Shown here piece after piece: positions 9,878 through 19,233 of a stretch of DNA of 64,000 nucleotides. The translations under genes and the position numbers were made by a program. The DNA is from Hydrogenovibrio marinus (GTDB lineage: Bacteria > Pseudomonadota > Gammaproteobacteria > Thiomicrospirales > Thiomicrospiraceae), in NCBI RefSeq assembly GCF_013340845.1, contig NZ_AP020335.1, forward strand, positions 620,001 through 684,000. Reading direction: 5' to 3'. Numbering within the stretch: position 1 is the stretch's first letter; each line of letters begins with the position of its first letter. Below the pieces are notes generated by a model. It saw nothing but the letters and a program-made list of their open reading frames with translations. It ran no database searches and was not told where the DNA came from.

Positions 9878-10759
9878 ATGATTAAAAAAGTGACAGTAGG
9901 AATTGTCGGTACAGGAAATATTGGAACGGATTTATTAATGAAAATTCAACGTTCTAAGTACCTAGAGTGTTCAATTTTTGCAGGCCGAAATCTTGCATCC
10001 TCAGGAATGAGTAGGGCAGCATCAATGGGTGTTAGGGTTAGTGATGAGGGTATTGATGCGATAGTTAACCAGCCAGACTTATGTCAAATAGTATTTGATG
10101 CTACTTCAGCGGGAAGTCATTTAATTCATGCTCCCATATTGAAGTCTTTGGGTAAGTTTGTGATTGATATGACGCCTGCAAAAATTGGATTGTTGTGTGT
10201 TCCAGAAGTAAATTTAGAGAAAGCAATCAATTCGAATAATGTGAATATGATTACTTGCGGGGGGCAGGCATCTATACCTTTAGCATATGCTATAACAAAG
10301 GTTCATCCTGAGATAAACTATATTGAAACAGTGTCCACAATTGCTTCAAGAAGCGCTGGACCTGGCACGAGAATCAATATTGATGAGTATATTGAGGCAA
10401 CAGAAAAAGGGTTAAAAAAATTTTGCAAAGTTGAAAATGCGAAAGCCATGATTAATTTGAATCCTGCCAATCCCGCTATAGATATGCAGACTTCAGTGTT
10501 GGTTGAGGTTGATAATCCTAATATAAAAAAAATAGAGTTAGAAATTGATCAAATGGTTTCACGTATACAAAGATACGTTCCTGGCTATAAGTTAGTGTTG
10601 CACCCAACTTATGATAGTGGGCGGCTTTTAGTTACTGTAAGAGTTCAGGGTGTTGGTGATTATTTACCAAAATTTGCAGGAAACTTAGACATTATTAATT
10701 GCGCAGCCATTAATGTGGCTGAACATTACGCATTAAAGCTAGTAGAAGGTGTGAAGTAA
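9878..10759 (+). CDS. acylating acetaldehyde dehydrogenase (MhpF/DmpF type)
   Basis: This family interconverts acetaldehyde, CoA and NAD+ with acetyl-CoA and NADH, usually in complex with the aldolase encoded next door. The 293-residue protein has the Rossmann motif GTGNIGTDLLMKI and the catalytic-Cys motif ITCGGQASIP. The stop overlaps the aldolase start as TAATG, as in meta-cleavage catabolic operons. No other aromatic-degradation gene is near; instead the pair sits between ddhC and sugar-nucleotide reductases. Its role here is inferred: it may supply acetaldehyde or acetyl units for a branched sugar. RBS GAGG lies before ATG 9878. Confidence 0.88.
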   Translation: MIKKVTVGIVGTGNIGTDLLMKIQRSKYLECSIFAGRNLASSGMSRAASMGVRVSDEGIDAIVNQPDLCQIVFDATSAGSHLIHAPILKSLGKFVIDMTPAKIGLLCVPEVNLEKAINSNNVNMITCGGQASIPLAYAITKVHPEINYIETVSTIASRSAGPGTRINIDEYIEATEKGLKKFCKVENAKAMINLNPANPAIDMQTSVLVEVDNPNIKKIELEIDQMVSRIQRYVPGYKLVLHPTYDSGRLLVTVRVQGVGDYLPKFAGNLDIINCAAINVAEHYALKLVEGVK

Positions 10760-11781
10760 TGAGCAAAAATATTGATGTTACTTTATATGATGTGACTTTA
10801 CGAGATGGTTCTCATGCCATTAAGCATTGTTTAACCAAAGAGCAGATAGTTAACTATGCTAGTTTAGCCGACGCAGCCGGAGTTGGTGTTGTTGAAGTTG
10901 GTCATGGAATTGGATTGGGTGCATCTTCTTTGCAAATTGGAAAAAGCTTGCTAGCAGATGAAGAGATGCTGACGTTGGCAAGAGATTGTTTGAAAAGTTC
11001 ATTACTGGCGGTTCATGTGGTGCCGGGTTATGCAACAGTTGCAAGGGATATCTCTTTGGCGATTGATTGTGGTGTTGATGTTGTAAGGGTGGCTGCGCAA
11101 TGTACCGAAGCTGATACTACAGAACAGCATATTTCATACGTTAGGGGAACAGGTAGAAGGGTATTTGCTGGGCTAATGATGGCTCATATGATTTCACCAG
11201 AGATGTTGGTGCAGGAAGCATTGAAAATGGAGTCGTATGGCGCTGAATGTATAACGATTTTGGATTCCGCTGGAGCGTTTTTGCCAGAAGATGTCTATAA
11301 GCGGGTTAGTTTACTTGTAAAGTCACTAAATATTCCTGTAGGGTTTCATGCGCATAATAATTTAGGGATGGCGATTGCAAATTCTTTAATTGCAGTTAAA
11401 GCTGGGGCAACCATAATTGATGGATCAATATCTGGCTTTGGCGGTGGGGCTGGGAATGCAAGCATTGAACTTCTTGCAGCCGTTTTTTCGATGGAAAAAT
11501 ATAGCACAGGTGTTGACTTATATAAATTGCTTGATGCTGCAGATATGGCAGAAGATATTTTTGAAGTTCTGCCCAAAATTACTAGTTCAAGTGTCGTTAG
11601 CGGTATGAGTGGTGTTGTTTCAGTTTTTTCAAAACCTGTTGCTCGCGCAGCTGAAATCTACAATGTTGATCCAAGAGATGTTTTTTTTGAGTTAGGCCGA
11701 TTAGGAGCAATTGCAGGGCAGGAGGATTTGATAATTGAAGTTGCTCAAAACTTAGCTGAAAAGGTAGTTGATGATGCGTGA
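10759..11781 (+). CDS. 4-hydroxy-2-oxovalerate aldolase (MhpE/DmpG type)
   Basis: A class II, metal-dependent aldolase that reversibly splits 4-hydroxy-2-oxovalerate to pyruvate and acetaldehyde. The 340-residue TIM-barrel protein retains the catalytic residues of the family: TLRDGSHA near the N terminus (Arg, Asp, His) and the metal-binding GFHAHNN near residue 195, followed by the DmpG communication domain. It is translationally coupled to the dehydrogenase before it and overlaps the next SDR gene. Together with the ThDP enzyme it suggests that a hydroxy-oxo acid, rather than simply pyruvate, could be the acyl donor for a branched sugar; that is inference. Confidence 0.9.
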   Translation: MSKNIDVTLYDVTLRDGSHAIKHCLTKEQIVNYASLADAAGVGVVEVGHGIGLGASSLQIGKSLLADEEMLTLARDCLKSSLLAVHVVPGYATVARDISLAIDCGVDVVRVAAQCTEADTTEQHISYVRGTGRRVFAGLMMAHMISPEMLVQEALKMESYGAECITILDSAGAFLPEDVYKRVSLLVKSLNIPVGFHAHNNLGMAIANSLIAVKAGATIIDGSISGFGGGAGNASIELLAAVFSMEKYSTGVDLYKLLDAADMAEDIFEVLPKITSSSVVSGMSGVVSVFSKPVARAAEIYNVDPRDVFFELGRLGAIAGQEDLIIEVAQNLAEKVVDDA

Positions 11782-12814
11782 TTTTATTGCGAAAGATTTA
11801 GAGCGCTCACTTGATGATATCTTGGAGCAGCTAAGTCCTTTAAGGGGGGCGGAGGTATTAATAACTGGTGGTACAGGCTTTGTAGGCTCATGGCTTGCAA
11901 GAGCACTGTGCTGGTTAAATGATTATAGAGCTTTTGATACTAAAATAATCTTATTATCGAGAACACCTTTGAAGTTAAAGGAAGCCGATGAGTGCTTTTT
12001 TGATAGGAGTGACGTTTCGTTTATTAAATCTGACATTAGAAGCATCAAAGAATTGCCACAATCAATAAGTTACATTATTCATGCAGCAGCCAGTCCAGAT
12101 AATAGGGTTCATATGTCGGACCCTGTGAATACCATGGATGTGATTGCAAATGGTACAAAATCGATACTTGATGCAGCATCAAGGTTGGCTGATTTAAAGT
12201 GCGTTATGCATCTGAGTTCAGGGCAGGTTTATGAAAGCTTGAATAATGGAGAATTAATTGAAGAAGGCAGGCAAAGATGTGGCTTGAAATCAGGTATAAC
12301 TTCTATTTACCCTGAAGCGAAACAATTTTCTGAGTCTTTGTGTATGGCATATAGGAGTCAATACAAAGTTCCTGTGGTTGTTGTGAGACCTTTTGCCTTT
12401 ATAGGGCCATTTCAAAGCTTAAATAAGCCATGGGCCGTAAACTCTTTTCTACAAGAGGCATTAAATGCTCAGCCAATAAGAATTCTTGGAAATGGAAAGC
12501 CTAAGCGAAGCTATTTATACGCTACGGATATGGCGGCATGGCTTTTGGCAATGCTTGCAAGTGGGCGCGATGGTGGGGTCTATAATTTAGGTTCCTCTGA
12601 AGAAGTATCGCTTCTCGATGTTGCAGTAGCAATCAATTCAATACTAAAAGACAAAGTAGATATTGTTGTAAAAGAAATAGATTCATCTGAGTCAAAATTT
12701 ATTCCAGATTTATCCTTCGTTAAGGAAAGTTTTAAGGTTAAGGAAAATTTCAGTTTTACCGAGGCTTTGAACCGCACAGTAGAGTGGAATCTTTATAGGT
12801 TGGGAAGAAAGTGA
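11771..12814 (+). CDS. SDR-family sugar-nucleotide reductase/epimerase
   Basis: A 347-residue extended SDR with GGTGFVGSWLARA at the N terminus and the catalytic Tyr-x3-Lys in YPEAKQF, preceded by the LSSGQVYE serine. It resembles NAD-dependent epimerase/dehydratases that act on nucleotide sugars, including CDP-sugar 4-reductases. Lying between the aldolase and the ThDP enzyme, with overlaps at both ends, it probably acts on the CDP-3,6-dideoxy-4-keto sugar or its branched product, as YerF does in yersiniose synthesis. The substrate cannot be read from sequence. An in-frame TTG (11768) and ATG (11774) flank the chosen ATG; AAGG at 11761-11764 fits 11771. Confidence 0.75.
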   Translation: MMRDFIAKDLERSLDDILEQLSPLRGAEVLITGGTGFVGSWLARALCWLNDYRAFDTKIILLSRTPLKLKEADECFFDRSDVSFIKSDIRSIKELPQSISYIIHAAASPDNRVHMSDPVNTMDVIANGTKSILDAASRLADLKCVMHLSSGQVYESLNNGELIEEGRQRCGLKSGITSIYPEAKQFSESLCMAYRSQYKVPVVVVRPFAFIGPFQSLNKPWAVNSFLQEALNAQPIRILGNGKPKRSYLYATDMAAWLLAMLASGRDGGVYNLGSSEEVSLLDVAVAINSILKDKVDIVVKEIDSSESKFIPDLSFVKESFKVKENFSFTEALNRTVEWNLYRLGRK

Positions 12815-14616
12815 TGAACAAAATAAGGGTGGCAGATTATATAGCGAATTACCTATATGAAGTGTTGGGTATAGAGCATGTGTTTCTAGTGACAGGTGGA
12901 GGTGCTATGTTTTTAAATGATGGCGTTGCCAAGCATGGGAAGTTGATCCCTATCTGCAACCATCATGAGCAAGCATCAGCTATGGCAGCAGTGGGATATG
13001 CAAAATATCAAAATTCCTATGCTGCAGTAATGACAACAAGTGGGTGTGGTGCAACTAATGCTGTGACAGGGGTGTTAGATGCTTGGCAAGACAATACGAG
13101 CGTATTTTTTATATCTGGTCAAGTCAAGAGAAAAGAAACAGTTTATAACTCGGAGCATAACGTCCGACAAGTAGGGGTGCAAGAGGCGAATATTGTTCCT
13201 ATAGTTGAATCCATTACAAAGTACTCGGTGATGATTAATGATCCTACAGAGATTGCATACCATTTGGAAAAAGCAGCATTTCTGGCAAAAAATGGTCGTC
13301 CAGGACCTGTTTGGTTAGATATTCCGCAAGATGTTCAGGGGGCAATGGTAGAGCTGGATAAGTTGAAACACTTTGATGTATCTCGTGAATGTGCTGAACA
13401 TTTTGCTCATGCAGAGGTTGAGGTAGAAGCGTTTTATGAGGTTTTGATGAACTCCAAAAGACCTATTATTCTTGCAGGGAACGGAGTAAGGTTGGCTGAT
13501 GCTGTGCCTGAGTTTAATGAAATGGTTCTAAAATATCAAATCCCAGTTGTTACTACGTATTTAGCTATTGACCTTCTGAGTAATAGTGCCTTGAATATTG
13601 GACGAGTTGGGATTAAAGGTGATAGAGCAGGGAACTTTGCATTACAAAATTCTGACCTAGTGGTTGTCTTAGGTTCTAGGTTATCTGTTGCTGTAACAGG
13701 GTTTGAATACGATTTGTTTGCAAGAGATGCTCAAAAATATGTTGTTGATATCGACAAAGAAGAGCACATGAAAAACACAGTTCAAATAGATGAGTTTATT
13801 CACATGGATGTAAAAAAGTTCCTTTTAACATTAAATGGTTTTGCTCATGCTAAGTTGGCAATTGATGGTTGGCGGGACAAGTGCATTCATTGGAAGGAAA
13901 AATGGCCGGTAGCATCATCAAGTTATGAAATAAACAGTGCGCCTGTTAATTTATATACATCTATAAAATATTTAGAAAAGTATTTAAAAAAAGATACTGC
14001 GGTGGTCGCAGATGCTGGGTCTGCATATTATGTCACCGCGCAAGCGTTGCAAGTCAATTATCAGCAAAGGTACATTACTTCGGGTGCTCAAGCCGATATG
14101 GGTTTTTCAATTCCAGCTGCTATCGGAGTATCTGTAGCGAAGGCAGGAGAGGTTGTGGCGATTACAGGGGATGGATCATTTCAGATGAACATCCAAGAGC
14201 TACAGACAATAGTGCAGCATAAACTACCAGTAAAGCTTTTAATTTGGAATAACAATGGGTACCTATCAATCCGAACAACGCAGAATAAGTTTTTTGATGG
14301 CAGGTTAATGGGAACTGAATATGAGACTGGGATTTCATTTCCTGAAGTGGAGAAAATTGCAAAAGCATATGGCATAAGCTTTTACAAAGTCGAAACTCTA
14401 AGCGTTTTAGATAGTGTCTTGAAACAAGTTATGTCGGCAGATGGACCTGTAATTTGTGAAATAATTGCACCGCCTGATCAGGAGATTATACCTACGGTAT
14501 CTTCTATTAGAAGAGATGACGGTACTATGCTTTCTATGCCTTTTGAGGACATGTATCCATTTTTGCCGAGAGATGAATTTCTTAAAGAAATGATTGTTGC
14601 CCCCATTGGTATATAA
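12814..14616 (+). CDS. ThDP-dependent acetolactate-synthase-like enzyme (YerE-like)
   Basis: The 600-residue protein has all three ThDP-enzyme domains. The N-terminal Pyr domain has the cofactor-activating Glu in CNHHEQASAMAA, a central domain follows, and the C-terminal PP domain has GDGSFQMN...WNNNGY, which binds the diphosphate and Mg. In this context it is most like YerE, which transfers an acetyl unit from pyruvate to C4 of CDP-3,6-dideoxy-4-keto-glucose in yersiniose synthesis; it is far from any ilv gene and has no small subunit next to it. ATG 12814 overlaps the stop of the preceding gene. Donor specificity (pyruvate or a longer 2-oxo acid) is unknown. Confidence 0.82.
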   Translation: MNKIRVADYIANYLYEVLGIEHVFLVTGGGAMFLNDGVAKHGKLIPICNHHEQASAMAAVGYAKYQNSYAAVMTTSGCGATNAVTGVLDAWQDNTSVFFISGQVKRKETVYNSEHNVRQVGVQEANIVPIVESITKYSVMINDPTEIAYHLEKAAFLAKNGRPGPVWLDIPQDVQGAMVELDKLKHFDVSRECAEHFAHAEVEVEAFYEVLMNSKRPIILAGNGVRLADAVPEFNEMVLKYQIPVVTTYLAIDLLSNSALNIGRVGIKGDRAGNFALQNSDLVVVLGSRLSVAVTGFEYDLFARDAQKYVVDIDKEEHMKNTVQIDEFIHMDVKKFLLTLNGFAHAKLAIDGWRDKCIHWKEKWPVASSSYEINSAPVNLYTSIKYLEKYLKKDTAVVADAGSAYYVTAQALQVNYQQRYITSGAQADMGFSIPAAIGVSVAKAGEVVAITGDGSFQMNIQELQTIVQHKLPVKLLIWNNNGYLSIRTTQNKFFDGRLMGTEYETGISFPEVEKIAKAYGISFYKVETLSVLDSVLKQVMSADGPVICEIIAPPDQEIIPTVSSIRRDDGTMLSMPFEDMYPFLPRDEFLKEMIVAPIGI

Positions 14617-14625
14617 GTAATATTT

Positions 14626-15561
14626 ATGAAAATAGCAATCCTTGGGGCAACAAGTCAAATAGCAAAAGATTTAATTCTGTCGATTAGAGATAGAGAGCCA
14701 GAGCATGAACTTATATTATTTTCTCGTTCAAATAAAAAAGTGTCTGAACAGTTTGAATTGTTGGGGGAGAGCGTAAATTACCCATGTTTTGAATATGTTG
14801 ATTTTAATGAACAGTTTAGCTTTGATGTAATTATTAATTTTATTGGGATTGGTGATCCTGCAGCTGCACTTGATATGGGGCGAGATATATTTGAGGTTAC
14901 AGAGTATTTTGATAATTTAGTACTAAACTATCTAAGAAACTGTCCTAGCAGTAAATATATTTTTATAAGCAGTGGAGCCGTATTTGGTGGAAACTTTGAA
15001 AGGCCAGTTGATAATAATACTACTTCAGTTATTCACCTTAATCAATTGCAGCAGACTGATTGGTACGGTGTCGCTAAACTTAATGCAGAGGCAAAGCACC
15101 GTGCGATACAACATTTTGATATTGTTGACGTTCGGGTATTTAATTACTTTAGTAGTACACTGAACGTTAATGCACGTTTTCTAATAACGGACATAATTCG
15201 TGCAATAAAAAATAAAGAAAAATTACAAACAGCACCCGAAAATATTGTTCGAGACTTTATTACACCAGTCGATTTTTACTACTTAATTTCTAGAATAATC
15301 CAGTCGCCACCTGGAGTTAACTTTGCTTTAGACTGCTATACAAAGGAACCTGTTGATAAATTCAGTTTGCTAAATACCTTCTCAGAAAAATATGGACTGG
15401 AGTATTGTATTAAGCGAGATGGAGTATCTGTGAATGCGACAGGTGCTAAGCTTAACTATTACTCTATAAATAAAATAGCTTACAAAGTTGGCTATCAACC
15501 ATCAATGACTTCACTAGAGGGAGTTTTGGATCAGGTCAGAAAAATGAGTTTGATATCGTAA
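14626..15561 (+). CDS. SDR-family reductase, probable YerF-like role
   Basis: A 311-residue NAD(P)-dependent SDR with GATSQIAKDL at the N terminus and YGVAKLNAE as the catalytic Tyr-x3-Lys, preceded by ISSGAVFGG. It is distant from well-named families. Its place directly after the ThDP enzyme suggests it reduces the newly added acyl side chain, as YerF does for yersiniose, but this is by context only. It overlaps gmm by one base. The DNA is among the most AT-rich of the locus. Confidence 0.7.
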   Translation: MKIAILGATSQIAKDLILSIRDREPEHELILFSRSNKKVSEQFELLGESVNYPCFEYVDFNEQFSFDVIINFIGIGDPAAALDMGRDIFEVTEYFDNLVLNYLRNCPSSKYIFISSGAVFGGNFERPVDNNTTSVIHLNQLQQTDWYGVAKLNAEAKHRAIQHFDIVDVRVFNYFSSTLNVNARFLITDIIRAIKNKEKLQTAPENIVRDFITPVDFYYLISRIIQSPPGVNFALDCYTKEPVDKFSLLNTFSEKYGLEYCIKRDGVSVNATGAKLNYYSINKIAYKVGYQPSMTSLEGVLDQVRKMSLIS

Positions 15562-16013
15562 TGCTGTCATTAAAAGCTTTTGCAGGATTAATAGAGAATG
15601 CACCGTTGGTGTCCATTGATTTACTTGTAAAAACAGATTCGCGGTTTTTACTGGGCAAAAGAATTAATAAACCAGCAAAAGGATTTTGGTTTGTGCCTGG
15701 AGGTCGAGTCTACAAGGATGAAACGATTGCTATGGCGATAAGGCGGATTTCATGCAAAGAAATAGGTAAAGAGCTATTTCTTGATGAGTTCGATTTTTTT
15801 GGGGTGTTTGAACACTTTTATAGTGATAGCTTTGTTTCAGAAGATGTTTCAACGCACTACATAGTGCTTGCATATAAGATAAAGTTGGATGTTCTACCTC
15901 AATCTATTCCAATGTCAGAGCATGATGAATTCAAGCTGTTTTCAAGAAGTGAAATTTTTCAGCACGAGTCCGTGCATGAATATACAAAACAGTATTTTAC
16001 AGCAAAGGTTTAA
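15561..16013 (+). CDS. gmm: GDP-mannose mannosyl hydrolase (Nudix)
   Basis: The 150-residue protein has the modified Nudix box typical of Gmm/Wca[20 protein letters not shown] followed by a truncated helix without the canonical REUXEE. Gmm hydrolyses GDP-mannose or GDP-glucose to GDP and the sugar and may balance GDP-sugar pools. It is common next to gmd in colanic acid, fucose and colitose clusters, and here it precedes gmd by one base. Confidence 0.88.
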   Translation: MLSLKAFAGLIENAPLVSIDLLVKTDSRFLLGKRINKPAKGFWFVPGGRVYKDETIAMAIRRISCKEIGKELFLDEFDFFGVFEHFYSDSFVSEDVSTHYIVLAYKIKLDVLPQSIPMSEHDEFKLFSRSEIFQHESVHEYTKQYFTAKV

Positions 16014-16014
16014 T

Positions 16015-17130
16015 ATGAAAAAAGCGTTGATTACCGGGGTAACCGGACAGGATGGATCTTACTTAGCGGAGTTTTTATTGGAAAAAGGGTATGAGGTTCA
16101 TGGAATTAAACGGCGGGCATCTTCGTTTAATACACAAAGAATCGATCATATATTTCAAGATCCGCATGTCGAGAATGCCCGGTTTAAGCTCCACTACGGT
16201 GACTTGACGGACTCCTCGAATTTGACACGCATCCTAAAAGAGGTTGAACCTGATGAGGTCTATAACCTTGGAGCGCAATCTCATGTTGCAGTCAGTTTTG
16301 AATCGCCTGAGTATACAGCAGATGTTGATGCCATAGGTACCTTACGCCTTTTGGAAGCGATTAGGTTCCTTGGGTTGGAAAAGAAGACTAAATTTTATCA
16401 AGCGTCGACGTCAGAATTGTTCGGCTTGGTACAAGAAACTCCTCAGAAAGAAACAACACCTTTTTATCCACGTTCACCGTATGCAGTGGCAAAGATGTAT
16501 GCCTATTGGATTACTGTAAATTATCGGGAATCTTATGGGATGTATGCCTGCAATGGGATTTTGTTTAACCATGAATCACCGCGTCGTGGAGAAACCTTTG
16601 TAACCCGTAAGATTACAAGAGGGTTGGCGAATATCGCTCAAGGTTTGGAGCAATGTTTATATATGGGTAATATGGATGCACTTCGTGACTGGGGGCATGC
16701 AAAAGACTATGTCAGAATGCAGTGGATGATGTTGCAACAGGACCAGCCTGAAGACTTTGTGATCGCAACCGGGGTTCAATATTCCGTTAGACAATTTATC
16801 GATTGGTCTGCCAGAGAGCTTGGAATTACTCTTAAGTTTGCGGGGGAGGGGGAAAAAGAAATCGCTGTTGTTGAGAAAATTGAGAGTTCTAATGCTCCGG
16901 CATTAAAAGTTGGAGATGTCATCGTTAGAGTCGATCCACGTTATTTCCGTCCTGCAGAAGTGGAAACCTTGCTGGGAGATCCTTCAAACGCTAAGGAAAA
17001 GTTGGGATGGATGCCGGAAATTACAGTGCAAGAAATGTGTTCGGAAATGGTTGCAGAAGATTTGAAAGTTGCCAAGCGTCATGCACTTTTGAAAAAGCAT
17101 GGGCATGACATTCCTGTTTCCGTGGAGTAG
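16015..17130 (+). CDS. gmd: GDP-mannose 4,6-dehydratase
   Basis: It converts GDP-mannose to GDP-4-keto-6-deoxymannose, the common precursor of GDP-fucose, GDP-perosamine and GDP-colitose. The 371-residue product has [16 protein letters not shown] at the N terminus, the STSELFG serine/threonine segment, and [10 protein letters not shown] as the catalytic Tyr-x3-Lys. The frame is open back to 15889, but ATG 16015 gives the conserved N terminus and immediately follows the gmm stop. It feeds colD and the ColC/Fcl-like enzyme downstream. Confidence 0.96.
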   Translation: MKKALITGVTGQDGSYLAEFLLEKGYEVHGIKRRASSFNTQRIDHIFQDPHVENARFKLHYGDLTDSSNLTRILKEVEPDEVYNLGAQSHVAVSFESPEYTADVDAIGTLRLLEAIRFLGLEKKTKFYQASTSELFGLVQETPQKETTPFYPRSPYAVAKMYAYWITVNYRESYGMYACNGILFNHESPRRGETFVTRKITRGLANIAQGLEQCLYMGNMDALRDWGHAKDYVRMQWMMLQQDQPEDFVIATGVQYSVRQFIDWSARELGITLKFAGEGEKEIAVVEKIESSNAPALKVGDVIVRVDPRYFRPAEVETLLGDPSNAKEKLGWMPEITVQEMCSEMVAEDLKVAKRHALLKKHGHDIPVSVE

Positions 17131-17139
17131 GAAGAGCTC

Positions 17140-18063
17140 ATGAAGATATTGTTAACCGGCGCTAATGGCATGGTGGGAAAAAACATTCTCGAATCAGCTT
17201 TATCCTCTCAATTTGACTTTATTTTTCCATCAAGCTCGGAGTTGGACTTGCTTGATAAGGAACAAGTGGGTCGTTTCATGAAAAAACATTCTCCCGATAT
17301 GGTTATTCATGCAGCCGGGATTGTTGGGGGCATTCAAGCCAATATTGCAAATCCAGTGAAATTCCTAGTGGATAACATGCAAATGGGATTGAATATACTA
17401 ACCGAAGCGAGAGATGCTGGCGTTACACGTTTTATGAATATGAGTAGCTCTTGCATGTATCCCAGAGGTGCTCAAAACCCTTTATCGGAAGACTTGATAC
17501 TAAAAGGGGAACTTGAGCCTACAAACGAAGGTTATGCACTAGCAAAAATTGCCAGCACCCGTCTTTGTGAATATATCCGTCGAGAAGATGAAGAGTATTT
17601 ATATAAAACTGTGATTCCATGTAATCTCTATGGCAGGCATGACAAGTTTGATCCAAACCACTCACATATGATTCCCGCCGTGATTCGAAAGATATCAGAA
17701 GCAAAAGAGCAGGGCAAAGAGGTCATTGATATATGGGGTGATGGTCTGGCAAGAAGGGAGTTTATGTATGCCGGGGATTTAGCAAATTTCGTGTTTTATG
17801 CAATATCGAAGTTTGAAGAAATGCCTCAAAATATCAATGTAGGCCTGGGGCACGATTACACGATAAATGAATATTATCGGGCCATCGCCGATGTTATTGG
17901 TTTTGACGGGGAGTTTGAACATGATTTGTCAAAACCTGTAGGAATGAAACAAAAGTTGATTGATGATAGTCAGTTAAAAGAGTTTGGTTGGCGTTATAAA
18001 ACTTCATTAGAAGATGGAATTCAGAAAACATATCAGTTTTATTTAGAGAGTATAAACAAATGA
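17140..18063 (+). CDS. GDP-colitose synthase ColC or GDP-L-fucose synthase Fcl
   Basis: A 307-residue bifunctional epimerase/reductase of the GDP-fucose synthase family, with GANGMVGKNI at the N terminus, the MSSSCMYP segment and YALAKIAS carrying Tyr-x3-Lys. Family members act either on GDP-4-keto-6-deoxymannose (Fcl, giving fucose) or on its 3-deoxy form (ColC, giving colitose). Because colD follows with a 4-base overlap and no other ColC candidate is present, ColC is the better guess; sequence inspection alone cannot exclude Fcl. Confidence 0.85.
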   Translation: MKILLTGANGMVGKNILESALSSQFDFIFPSSSELDLLDKEQVGRFMKKHSPDMVIHAAGIVGGIQANIANPVKFLVDNMQMGLNILTEARDAGVTRFMNMSSSCMYPRGAQNPLSEDLILKGELEPTNEGYALAKIASTRLCEYIRREDEEYLYKTVIPCNLYGRHDKFDPNHSHMIPAVIRKISEAKEQGKEVIDIWGDGLARREFMYAGDLANFVFYAISKFEEMPQNINVGLGHDYTINEYYRAIADVIGFDGEFEHDLSKPVGMKQKLIDDSQLKEFGWRYKTSLEDGIQKTYQFYLESINK

Positions 18064-19229
18064 GTAATTATCCATTAGCGTCCAGCACGTGGGATGAGAA
18101 AGAATTGGCAGCCATTCAGAAAGTGGTCGACTCCAATATGTTTACGATGGGTAAATATGTTGCAGAATATGAGAAACTTTTTGCTGATTATTTTGGCTCG
18201 AAATATGCAGTGATGGTCAGTTCGGGCTCAACGGCGAATTTATTAATGGTCGCCGCTTTATTCTATACCCAAAATGAAAAGTACAAGCTTCAAAGAGGCG
18301 ATGAAGTGATTGTTCCTGCCGTTTCATGGTCGACGACCTACTACCCGTTATATCAATATGGCTTGAAGATAAAGTTCGTCGATATCGATCCGCAGACCTT
18401 GAATATGGATTTAAATCAGCTGGAACTTGCGATTACAGATAAGACAAAAGCCATTTTGGCAGTCAACCTCCTTGGTAATCCAAACGACTTTTCCAAAATC
18501 CATGAGGTCATCGGGGATAGAGACATTCTTCTGTTAGAAGACAACTGTGAATCAATGGGAGCATCTTTGCAGGGGCAACAAGCCGGAACTTTCGGGTTGA
18601 TGGGAACTTATAGTTCATTCTTCAGCCATCATATCGCAACGATGGAAGGTGGCTGTATCGTGACGGATGATGAGGAACTATATCACATCCTTTTGTGTAT
18701 CCGAGCGCATGGTTGGACACGAAACCTGCCAAAAGAAAATTTGGTGTCCGGCACCAAAAGTGATGACCCATTTGAAGAAGCCTTTAAGTTCGTTTTGCCG
18801 GGTTATAATGCCCGACCGCTTGAAATGAGTGGCGCAATCGGGATCGAACAGTTAAAAAAATTACCTAGCTTCATTAAGAACCGCCAGGAGAATGGCGCGT
18901 ATTTTACGGAGTTGTTTTTAGATCATCCATATTTGCAAATACAGCAAGAAATAGGTAAGAGCAGCTGGTTTGGCTTTTCACTAGTGATAAAAGATGGCTC
19001 AGAAGTTAACCGAAGTCAGATAGTTTCGAAGCTGATGGAAGGTGGAGTTGAATGTCGTCCAATTGTGTCGGGAAATTTTGCAAAAAACGAAGTTGTTAAG
19101 TATTTTGATTATGAAATCCATGACTCGTTAGATAATGCTGAATATATTGATGTAAATGGTTTTTTTGTGGGTAATCATCAGTTTGATATAAAAAACAAAA
19201 TCTCTGACCTGCGCAAGTTATTGGGTTGA
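18060..19229 (+). CDS. colD: GDP-4-keto-6-deoxy-D-mannose 3-dehydratase
   Basis: This PLP/glutamate-dependent enzyme of the DegT fold removes the C3 hydroxyl in GDP-colitose synthesis. The 389-residue product contains FFSHHIATMEGG, with His in place of the usual PLP Lys, and long blocks recalled from Escherichia coli ColD, such as RAHGWTRNLPKEN, KFVLPGYN and GNFAKNE. ColD needs no ferredoxin-reductase partner, unlike DdhC. It is coupled to the ColC/Fcl gene and ends 4 bases before the next glycosyltransferase gene. Confidence 0.95.
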   Translation: MSNYPLASSTWDEKELAAIQKVVDSNMFTMGKYVAEYEKLFADYFGSKYAVMVSSGSTANLLMVAALFYTQNEKYKLQRGDEVIVPAVSWSTTYYPLYQYGLKIKFVDIDPQTLNMDLNQLELAITDKTKAILAVNLLGNPNDFSKIHEVIGDRDILLLEDNCESMGASLQGQQAGTFGLMGTYSSFFSHHIATMEGGCIVTDDEELYHILLCIRAHGWTRNLPKENLVSGTKSDDPFEEAFKFVLPGYNARPLEMSGAIGIEQLKKLPSFIKNRQENGAYFTELFLDHPYLQIQQEIGKSSWFGFSLVIKDGSEVNRSQIVSKLMEGGVECRPIVSGNFAKNEVVKYFDYEIHDSLDNAEYIDVNGFFVGNHQFDIKNKISDLRKLLG

Positions 19230-19233
19230 TTTT

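Noticed and set aside
9878-11781. Reading the MhpF/MhpE pair as part of an aromatic meta-cleavage operon.
   Set aside because: No dioxygenase, hydrolase or hydratase gene is nearby; all neighbours are sugar-nucleotide genes.
12814-14616. Annotation as the acetolactate synthase of isoleucine/valine synthesis.
   Set aside because: No ilvH-type small subunit or ilvC is adjacent, and it is coupled to CDP-sugar genes; a YerE-like role fits better.
15889-16014. Upstream extension of the gmd frame by 42 codons.
   Set aside because: It overlaps gmm in another frame, and ATG 16015 gives the conserved Gmd N terminus.
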